Assembly: GCA_940671915.1 (NCBI GenBank)
Contig: CALNVZ010003434.1
Location: forward strand, 9,951,531-10,015,530
Direction of reading: 5' to 3'
Length of the DNA: 64,000 bases
Source of the DNA: Paracentrotus lividus
Taxonomy: Eukaryota > Echinodermata > Echinoidea > Camarodonta > Echinidae
The notes beneath the pieces are model-generated. The model was not told the DNA's origin. It made no database searches and was given only the letters and a program-made list of their open reading frames with translations. Shown here piece by piece: positions 23,892 to 35,800 of this stretch. Both the position numbers and the translations under genes were made by a program. How positions within the stretch are numbered: the stretch's first letter is position 1; each line of letters starts with the position of its first letter.

Positions 23892-26800
23892 CGTCTACCC
23901 TCAAATACTGGACCCTACTTCAGATTTAGACATTTGGATTCATTTGTCTGTAGGTTATGAAGTCCTTGTTGAGTAGTAATCCTATGATATTTGATATTTT
24001 GTGATTTGGTCTGATTTGGGACATTTTTTTCTAAATAAAAACTTGGAGATTTAAACTTTCATTTGGTAAATGGAATTTTCAGATTTTTTGGGGGGGAAAC
24101 GTTGATACATGTATCATAGCTATCCTACAGCAATCTTTCAATATCTTTTAGACATGAAAATAAGCAGAAAGTTACAAAATATTACCCTAAACTAGAAATA
24201 TAGCCTTATAAATTTGATGTCAAATTTTCATGATTTTCAATTAAATGCATTTGATGCATTTTTCTGCAGTTCTGCCGATTTAAGAGTTAAGCCAGTAAAA
24301 TGTGATGTAATTGATTTGTACTATATTGGATCATGTGGAATAATTAATTGACTGGTTGCTTGTTTATTTTCCTCTGTAGACTGGACGCCTTTTTGTCAGA
24401 AATCTTGCCTACATCTGCAAGGAAGAGGACTTGGAACTTTTATTTAGTAAATATGGTAAGATGACAAGGTACCAAGAATGCTAAAAAAACCTGTCAAATA
24501 GAAGGAATTTTAATAAACTCTTCAATTAATATTACAAATCTAATAAAAAACTCTAAATTGTTAAGTGATTTTTTAGATTCCTATTGTTTGACCTCTGTCA
24601 TTGACATTCCTTGGATCCTTCCTGAAGATTGGTGTTATGAATTTTTGTCAAGGTATGTTTTTGAGAGAGGTTTTAATCATGACCTTTGCCAGAAATCCTC
24701 ATTGTTTTGCTTTTAGTTATTTTCTCTTTATTTATTATTTTTTTTATTCGCATTCCTCTGCAGGTTCTCCTGCTCAAGTGATTATTTCTTCCTGTAGAAC
24801 CTTGAATCATCTATCTGCCATCTATGCTTTTGTTCCTCTACCTCTTAGGCGGCTTACCAAATGGTAATGCCCTTGGATGGCCGTGTGCTGTCCACATTGC
24901 AGCTTTATACATGTATATCGGATGTACTAATCCCTCCTATTATGTCAATGGAAGAAAAAGTATATCCTGTTGATCAATCCGAATGCGGTCAGCATGCAGA
25001 CTACTGAGGGCATTATCTTTTTGGTACGCCACCTTCGTAGAGCCCTGAATCATTCTGTTTTTCTTCACGTAGTTAAAGCCTTGATTCATTATATTTGCCA
25101 TCTTTCCACTGCAGGTCCTTTAACCGAAGTGAATCTACCAATAGACACCTTCACAAAGAAGATAAAAGGCTTTGCATTTATCACCTTCATGATGCCTGAA
25201 CATGCTGTCAGGGCTTACACCGAGCAGGACGGCACCAGTTTTCAGGTAGACTTAGTCATTTGATTGTCGGTTTGATTATAATTTGATTTCATTTTTATTG
25301 TGAAGTATATGTATGTGTATATTAACTTGTTTGTTTGAGAGTATTTGATTGATTCAACCAATGACAGAAGTTTTAATAGATTGTAACAATATATGATTAT
25401 TTTTTTAATACATTTAATCTGGTTGTAATTTGATTGCATTTGATCTGAGTGTAATTTAATTGCATTTTATCTGATATTTGGTGGGTTTACAGGGTCGAAT
25501 GCTTCATATTCTGCCAGGAAAAGAGAAGAAGGTCGAGGAAGAGACACACAAAGAAGGCTCTTCTTTCAAGAACAAAAAAGCAGCAAAGACAAAAGCACAA
25601 AGTGGAAGGTAAATGTTATTCTTTCTAAAAGCAGGCCTCAATAAATGATTTGAAATGTGTTCAATGCATCCAGTAGGGGAACCAGAATTATATTAACTAT
25701 AATAGAGGATTTTATTGGCCCATGCACAAGCAATATAATACAGTTGCTGTTGTGACCAGACAATTAGACAGGTAAAATGTTTTGTCAAAGCTGGAACTGG
25801 ATCCGCACCTGACATCAACTATTCAATGATATGTCTCTCACAACAAATTCTTTCAATTTCTTTACCAATCCATTTTGAAACACTGGCAGAGGTGCCAACT
25901 GTTCCGATCTTGCTGTATTTTTCTGATTTTATACATTTTACAGATGGCCTTCTGGGAACAATTGAAATGTTCAGATAATATGAGGAAAATACTTGTAAAG
26001 AAAGGACTGTTGGCAACTCTGCATTTAAAACAATGGTGAAAATTAAAAAAAAGGAATAAATAGAAATGATGATGATTATGATGATGATGTTAATGGTGAT
26101 GGTAATGATATTGATTTTAGTTCACACAACTGGAACACTCTGTTCATCTCGGCCAATGCAGTAGCAGACGTCATGGCAGCCAAATACCAGACATCAAAGA
26201 GTGATGTCCTAGACACTGTAAGTAGAGTAACTGTTCTGTCAAAACGGTGTTGTTTTTTTTTAAGTGGAGGGTTTCATGATGCACCCAGTATTCTTTCTTG
26301 AGATTATAAGTGGTCCTGAAAAGGATGTATTCGCTGTTGCTAAACATTCTACCACCAGTGAAACCTTTGATAATCTTTTTATTTGGCCAATTTTTTTTTT
26401 TTTTTTTTTTTCGATAGGATTCTATATTTATAATACAGTCAATGCCCTGGCAATCATTGTTTATAACAAATCTTTAAAATATTTGTTTGGCAATCAACAA
26501 AGCTAAGAACAGTGGAAAAATGAGGTACTGTATTGAAACACAAATTTTGACAATATTAAGATCATGAACACTGACATGTATAGTTTTCAAGATGTCAAAT
26601 TATCCAGATCGTTATTATTTGGTTTTGTAGGACCAATATACAGGGTTCCCAGCCCATCCGGGAAATCAGGGAAAATTATTTTACTTTTTTCAAGTTAGGG
26701 AAAGTCAGGAAATTTGATAATATGCACTTCAAAATCAGGGAAAAGCCAGGGAATGTTAATTGGCCCAAAAATCGAAAGTTCGGTGGTCAGTCAGACTGTA

Positions 26801-29800
26801 CCAGTCAGACTAGTGTTTTATACTGCAAATAGTTCACGGCGACAACAATGATAACACATGAAACTGGATATGGGTTTAAATAATTATCAGGGAATTTTTT
26901 GGATTTCATCAGGGAAAAATCAAGGATTTTTTTTTTCTTGAAATGCTGGGAACCCAGAATATTGTGGTATCATTTGCCAAAACTTCTTATGAAAATACCT
27001 ACTGTAGACTGTCTTTGATAAAAACACACTTGTTTGGTAGTGCTTTCAACTAAATGCATCAATATTTTATGCCTGTAAATTTCTACATCCTTTTGTTTTT
27101 GCAGTACTTTTTTTTTATTGAGTCTGTATTGCATCATATTATATTTATATTTTGTTTGTATTTCATTAAACTTTAACAAATTTCCTTAATGAAATGGCAC
27201 TGTAAAAGTCTCTAATATATTTTTTATTAATTCTATCATTATTATTATTTTTTGCAGGAATCAAGTAGAAGTCTTGGAGTAAGGATGGCACTTGGTGAGA
27301 CACAGATCGTTGCTGAAACAAGACAATTCTTATTGGATAATGGAGTAGCATTAGATTCATTCAGTCAGGTATCAATTTTTCTCCTTATCATCATGTTTAT
27401 CATGTAATTGGTGTCACTTATGCATTGTAGGGGGACTCTCATTGAGGAACAAAGCTGTTTCACTCCCTTGAAGTACATTTTTACCATTGAAATGGGTTTT
27501 AAGTTCCAAGACAAAGTGCCATTCTACATTCACTACGTCTTCAAATCAGAGAAAATTCTGCTTTTGAAACACCCAAATAAATTTATATCTGAAGCCCTTT
27601 TTAAATAATAATAGAGGGGGTGCCAGGCCCAATAAGGGATAAACAGCCAAATTTGTTTAAATTTTAACATGTAGAGTCGATGAGTGGTTTTCAAATTATA
27701 GAGGGGGCATGCATCCCCTGCGTCCCCTCCTGGATCCGCCACTACAACAAAATTAACTTTTGCATTTTATTTTTACATGTACTAGTCCCATAAATGTACT
27801 TCTGTGTAAGTGCTCCTGCCCTTTATGATAGCCTTCGATAATTAATTGTACTTCTTTTATAGGCTGCTGCAGCCAGAAGTAAATCAGTCTTCCTGGTGAA
27901 GAATCTTCCAGCTAGCACCACGCCCGAGGAGCTGAGAGAGGCTTTCGGACAGCATGGCATGCTGGGAAGGGTCCTCTTGCCTCCTGCAGGAGTAACCGCT
28001 ATTGTAGAGTTCTTGGAGCCAACGGAAGCAAAGGCTGCCTTCTATAAACTAGCTTACACCAAGGTTTGTTAGTCATGCATTGGTTTCATATTTATTTAGA
28101 TATATTGTCATGAAAGTGATCAATTTGTATTGATATGTATTGGCATGATCAACCCATTGAAGTGCAAAATGATGCGTGTCTGCTTCTCAAGAGTCGGTCC
28201 ACCCCCTGCACATCTAGAGTTGAATGATGCGACTTTGCAGGAAGTCCATACAGTGAAGTTGCTAGGAGTCATCCTTCAGCATGACTTACGCTTGGATAGT
28301 CACATCCGTGATATCACCGGAAGAGCGTCGCAAAAATTCTACATCATTCGCACCTTAAAGCGCTACAGGGCCCCCGTGGAAGATCTCCTCACGATCTACA
28401 CGTGTTTATGTTCGGCCGATTACTGGAGTATTGCGCACCCGTATGGCATTCGTCTATCACGGCACAGCAGTCAACTGACTTGGAAGCCGTTCAAAAGAGA
28501 GCTCTGAGAATATCATCTATCGAGAGCCAATACCAGAGTTATGATCATGCTTCCAGATCTCTGGTATACAATCCCTGTCCGCCAGAAGGAAGATCTCTGT
28601 CTACGATTCGCTAAGTCGATATTTACCCAAATTCCCGACATGGCTCCCTGAACTCCAGAGTGTGAATCGTCGCCTTAGACATAGCCACAGACTCAAGACT
28701 TTAAATGTCGAACTGAAAGACTACGCAATAGTGCTTTGCCATATTTCGTGAGATTCTAAACGAACACATATTGTAAATTTGCAGTAGTCCTGAATGGCAT
28801 TTCATTACATTGACATTTATGACATTGGCATTTTGAATATAGTATTATTATCGCTTGGTGACTTGTGTAAATTTTGTAAATGACATAAGTAAATATACAG
28901 TATCATCAATCTTATTATATACTTGTTACCAATTGTTTTATTCTATACGTTTTCATTCCGGAATATGATACATTTAAATGAATTATCACATTATTGTCAT
29001 TTTTATGAATTCTTCGGATAATAATTTTTTGTGTTTTTTGATCCCTATTCACTTGATACTACTATTCAAAATTTCTACATAAATTGCTTTCTCAGGATAT
29101 ATTATGATGATTAATGAATTTAAGACAAATTTCAGATTGCTATTTCTCTCAATACTAGGAAGATGATTATTTTCGGAAAATCAAATCAATATCTATATAT
29201 TATTAAGAATTATTGCAAATGTTACTTTCTATTGCATTGGTTATCTATTGATCGTATCCAAATTAGCCGAATTTTTAATTCTACTTGCTTTCCTAGTTAT
29301 CCCTAATATTGAATGGCTTTAGTTCAAACTATACAATATATTGCACGCAAAAATCATGTCAACAGGTTTTCAGTAATTTTATTCCAGTATTATGAAGACA
29401 GTACTACTTGTTCTTAAACGAATCATATAAATACCTCTTTTTGAAGTAAATTTGAATAATATTCCCAATCTAATAATTCACTTAATGAAGAATTACGCTT
29501 TAAACGTTTTAATAGTTTCCTCTCTGCATAGTATTATCAATTTTTCTTCTCTATATACAGTTAATTTACTATGCTATTTACTATTTACTACATTACATAT
29601 AGATATTGTAATGATTGTTGTGGTTTTTTTTTTTATGATTGTAACCATCGCAATTCAGTCTGCGGACTGTGAGAATGGAATATATTCAATAAAGTCCTTC
29701 AATTCAATTCAATTCAATTCAATGTGATTTGTCTTGATATTTGTAAGGACGTATTTCTCGTTAATTAATATCCTTATTATTCTTACTTTATTTCAAATAT

Positions 29801-32800
29801 CAATTTTAGTGTTGTGAATTCTGTGTTATATGAAGAAACACAATTATATTATGTGTATTTTTGTAGGTCCCTTCCATGTTGAAATACACCAATTGTTGCT
29901 AGAAAATATGATATCAAATTTTGTCCAAAATGATAGCACATTCATGTGTATTCTGCAAGGTATTTAAAACTTAACCTTAATAAAGTAAAAAGTCGAACCT
30001 GCTTTGATAGTTCAGAAATCATGGATGGTATTTCTGTAAAGTTCTGACTTTAATTCCACTCGTTTTTATTCAAATTCTTCTTCTTGATAGTTCAAGCATG
30101 TTCCTCTGTACTTGGAATGGGCACCGATGGATGTGTTTGGAACATCGACTAAGAGTTTAGAGAAGGAAGCTGTCCTGGAAAAAACTGAAGAACCAATGGA
30201 AGAAGAATCGGCAGAGCTCAAGAAAGAGAAGCCTCAAGAAGATTCAGGTATTACTGACAAACTTCTATTATCAGAACTGTCAAATAGTTGTATAAATTTC
30301 ATATTTTTTCATTTTAAAATCATAATCATTTTTATAAACTTTTTAAAGAATCTTTGCTTATCCTGTCTTCTGATTAGTTGAAAGTACAGTCTTACCGTGC
30401 TCGCTGAGCAAACAAAAGTCCTTTTACCCGGTCGTCCTGGTTTATAGTTCATTTTTGTATTTTTTTTTGCCTGGCTATGACGTCATTTTCTCGCGATTCC
30501 CATAGGTCATGTATGTGTATAATCTTCTGATCCTTAATTTTGAGCAATTACATGAGTGTTTAGTGGCAGAAATCTAGCTATTGCTGTTACTCCCATGGTG
30601 ATTCATATGCATATGAAAGAAAATAAAATCAGAAAAAAATCTTAGACTCATAAAGCATTTGTACCCTGCAACACATTCTCTTATGGATCCATTTGTTTCA
30701 TACATACACGGATGCACATTATTGTTGCATCAATAAAGTTTGGTATAATTATTTCTTTTTTAGATTCTGATGAAGAGCATCAAGTACAAGAGGGCAGTGT
30801 TCTCTTCGTCAAAAATCTTAATTTCATCACTGAGGAAGATGTTCTAAAAAAGGTACGTTCAAATTTGGTGCGCACATAGTACTTCTAGGAAAAGGAATAT
30901 TTAGGATAAATACATGCATTTACGGTTCTTACATCGCAATGCATGATGGGATGGAATTCTACTCTCAGCTCATAATTGCATGCGATCATGTTGTAAACAC
31001 TATAAGAAATTCACTTTTTTCTGTACTCATTGTGTGCATCAGTTTACAACGTGACTATTTTCATACAACTTAAATAATATACATGCATATTTGGTAAGAA
31101 AGGATTCATGAATAAATTGTAGGACATTGGTGAAAATGAAATTTTGTAACTTGTATTCATAACATTTTCGCACAGTGGTGAGCACTACAATCAGCGTTTG
31201 ACTAGAATTCTAGCCAAAAATGCTTTGCAATAAAAGAACCGTAAATGTTTGTATTGCAACCATAATTGTATTTGTAAAGCCTTTTATATGTACACATATT
31301 GATGTCCCATGGAATTTTTCCCAATGTTATGAGGTCACATATATTTAGTGCATCAATTATTTACAAATGTAAAGCTAATTTGTGGGCTCTGCCTTCATCC
31401 TTAAAAAATTCATTACTATGCTTCTAACTACTAAACCACCAAGAGAAAGATGCAAAATTGTAAAGCAGTAGTGATTATTTGTTGTTTGTGTTGTACAGTG
31501 TAAATGATTGTCAATATGCTGCATACAGTATAAGTTCACAATTTTAGCTTGTAACCTCTATAACTTGTAATGAAGTGTAAGTGTTTTGTTCATGTAAACG
31601 ACTGTAATAGCTATCTTTGAAATGTTTTTCATTCAGGCTTTCAAGAAGTGTGGTGCTATAAGGAATGTGACAATAGCTAGAAAGAAGGACACTAAAAATC
31701 AAGGTCAGAAAGAGTTCTTATATCTGTTCTGAAATAATATGTTTGTTGGGTACACCAATGTTTGGGTCCTGAAAATGACTTTATTCTTTTGTGACGGGCC
31801 AAAATGTTGATCCCTCAGTTTTATTGATAGCTGCATGATCTTCACAAAAGATAACCAACGGTTTTTTTCATTTCTCACCACATGGTGTACCTGACAACCA
31901 CACTTCCTATTTTTCCTCACTATGCAAGCTCCATCCTTTAAGTATCATATTGATCTGTTTCTTTGATCAAACCTTCTACCTAATATCTGGTTCTTTGCTT
32001 ACATTTTGTCCTTTTACCCTGCACGTTTCCAACCGAGATTTCTGCTCCACACACCCGGTTTAAGTGATATGTCAAGATTAACCTAGTCTGTGCTTAAACA
32101 TGCTTTCCAAAGAGTGACTTGGCTGCAGCTCATCAAGCACTAACTAGTGGTAAATTTCCATTTCGTCTAAACCCACTTTGACTAATGTCCACTTTGTCTT
32201 ATCCCACATGGTCTAATTTCATTTTGTCTACAACCAGTTTGTCTAAATACCTTTTGGTCTGATTATCACTTCACCTATTGACAACTTTGTCTAATTCCTA
32301 TTTCGTCTGATGTCCAGTTCGTCTAATGTTCACTTGGTCTATTACCACTTGGTAAATTCTAGTATCAAACTGGTAATAGACCAAATATTCATTTGGGCAT
32401 TAGAAGAAAATTCAATTAGACCATTTGGCTATTAGATGAAATGGCAATTAGACCAAATGTGTATTAGAACAAGTGAAAGTTAGACCAAATTATTAATAGA
32501 TCAAATGGGTTTAGCCCATGTGGCATTAGACAAAAAACAGGGTATTAGACCAAGAGGATATAAACTATTGAGCACTGTCCATTAAATCCTTGGCATTTCT
32601 GCGCTAACACCACATTTCAGACAAGTCTAATTTTTTTTACTCTGCATTCTTTAATCCTTTAGGTCAGCTTTTATCCATGGGTTATGGCTTCATAGAGTTT
32701 CAGAAGCCAGAGTTCGCCCAGAAGGCTCTCAAGGAATACCAACACCTAGAGGTCGAAGGTCATTCCCTTGAGCTCAAGATATCGAACAGGGCAACCGTGC

Positions 32801-35800
32801 AGTAAGTACAGATTAATTAAAACTGTCCTGAATTTCATTGATATAAAGTATTTTGAAATGCACTGATTTATCGAGACTCATTTTATTAGGACAATTGACA
32901 TCCAAGAAAAACAACTGATGGGGGACTTATTTTGTCAGAGCTCTGTGGAAAGCCAGTTTCATTTTAATTGTTTTTATATGTACATGTACGTAATTCAGCT
33001 TTATGATATTTAATTTTTTTCCCAGCTGAACAGACTGCCCTATATAAATATGACAATTGAATAAAGAAATGGAATTAAAAAAAATTAAAGCATAGTATTT
33101 TTATTATTATTTTGATTATGAAAGCATTTTTTTTTTTGCCTCACCAATTTGTATAATTTTCAAAATGATGTTCAAGATAATGTTTGAAAACAAGAAGTAA
33201 TGAAGTATCGAGTGCTTTGAAAAGACTCAGTAATTGAGTTTCATTCCAAAATGAACTAAATCCACTTTTGATGAAAATCAAAAAGGTTTTGTACTATCCA
33301 GCGCTTTGAGAGCAACCAAAAGAAAATACACCATTTGACTTAACTTTTCCGTAGACTCCTGTCCAAAGCTGACACTTCTTTGTCATAGGTTACAAAATTA
33401 GTTTTAATCCCTTTAGGAATGAAATTCTTCAAACATTGTTATTATTTTGCATCACATAGAACTCAACAGACATCATCAAGGAAGAAACAGAAAGCCAAGA
33501 AGCAGACGTCAACCAAGATCCTAGTTCGTAACATTCCATTTGAGGCATCATCCAGGGAGATTAGAGAACTCTTTGTGTGAGTACACAATTTCAATTGTTC
33601 TTCATTCACTCTAAAAAGCACATTTTAGAATATATATCATATACAAAGTTTTAAAAAAAGGCACATTTACAATACAACCTAGATAGAAAGCAAACAACAA
33701 ACACAATATCACAATCAAATGTCAGGATAGTACAATCACATTGTGCACAAATCAGAGACTAAGTAATAGCCGTATAAGCGAGGTCGAACTGTACATAAGA
33801 CTGTTCATGAGTGTGTGTAATATATTATTATTATTATCGACCTTAGAACGTTTGGTGAGGTGAAGACGGTCCGACTACCCAAGAAGATGACAGGTACAGG
33901 GTCTCACAGAGGGTTCGGCTTTGTGGATTTCCTCTCAAAACAAGACGCAAAGGTAATAATAATGGACGCATTTATTTATTCTTTTTTTTTTTTTTTTTAT
34001 ATATTTGTTTATTATTTGGCTCTTCAAAACAAGTATATTCATTTCAAAACAAATAACACGGATAATAGTACAAAATCAATGAAAATTTTTGTAGCAGGAA
34101 AGCAAACTTAATCACAGTGATTATTATATTCCCTCTGCCCAACCAACTGATGCACTCTGAAGATTGGTAAACCATTGCATGAGGAAACAATTCAAATGAC
34201 AATTTCAATTATAAATAGAAGTGATGATTAAAGTAAATAAATAAATAAATGTGTTAATGAGACATGTATCTCTGTTCATAGAGCAGGAGTCTCGTAACAT
34301 GGAGATTCTAGTTTCAATTAAAACAATTCAATGCACTACATGTACATTGTAGTTCCCTTTGGTATGACATTAATCCTCTTAACCAAGTCCCTCCGATAGG
34401 ACTCACACCTGTAAGTCCCCTCAGTTGATTATTTATGATTTAATTCATTATGTCTTGTAATATATTTCCCTATCTTGATCAGTGGTAAGAATAATTTTAA
34501 TGGAAACAAACCAGACAAGACCTTTTTATTACAAAACTGTACAAAGTTCACCTTTAAAAAAAAAACATATGGTGACACAAAATTTGCTATGCCAGCAGTG
34601 GCTCCATGATTTGTTTTCATCTGAAATGTAGAGGTGGGGTTGTGACAAGGTTAAATGTTACATGTTGGTTTAGGGTTGAAGTTCAGTCCTTAGATTAGTA
34701 TGCGAAATTGATGGCGGAGGAATTTTGCCAGAGCAAATATCATGGGATCATTACATACCTGAGGGACATTTCATCAAAGGACTTTTCGGACGTTTTATCC
34801 GACAAATTTGCTCTTAGCCAATCAGATGCAAGCATTTCAGTAGCTTATAACAGTTTGTCGGATAAAAAGTCCGACAAATCCTTTGATGAAATGCCCCCTT
34901 GAAGACATCAGAAACAAACCATCTATGCTTATGTAACCTTTGAACTTTTGATATGTTTTCTTTTTCCCCCAACAGAGGGCGTTTGAATCACTGTGCCACA
35001 GCAGTCATTTGTACGGCAGACGTCTTGTGTTAGAATGGGCCGAGAGCGAGCAGACTGTGGAACAACTCAGAAAGAAAACAGCTGATCACTTCTCAGATGG
35101 TATGCAGAGAAATTATTTCTTTCTACTTTAACCCTATTCAGACTGGGGGGGGGTCAATTTGACCCCCCCCTGTACGAAATCCGCGACTGCCGCGCAACCG
35201 CTGCGAATCGCAACCCGGCGCTTTATGACTTTTTTCTTTCAAGTGTCTCGCAAATTTTGACACCAAGTTCGAAAAAATTGGATACTCCGTTGTCGCGTTA
35301 CGCAACATTACGTTATCGCATGTCAGGCCTAAATTGAACGAAAATCGTCATTTTGCATGCGTTTGTGTACAAAATACTGCTTTTTTCTTAATTTCTTTAT
35401 AACACTGATAATTGTGCCTTCTGAGCCTTTTGATTGATTAAATTTGTCTTTATATTGATCACAATACATTTCTCAAGCATAAAAAATTACAAAAACAAAG
35501 AAATACATAAGAAATAAAAACAATAGAATACATAAGAAATTCATAAAACAATAGAATACAAAAGAATTAATTTGAAATTTCTGAATTTGTCTATTCAATA
35601 CTGTTGTCTTTGCTACTCAGCAACTTTTAGAAAAAATTTGGGCTTCATTATTATAGTTATTGATGAAATATTAACGATTTCCATAAAAAGCATCTAATTT
35701 GCATACATGAGTATGCATAAATTAGCATAAATTAAATACGTGAAATATTTTTTCAAAAAAAACATACCAGCGACACCCTTTACATGTGCAGCGACGTTAG

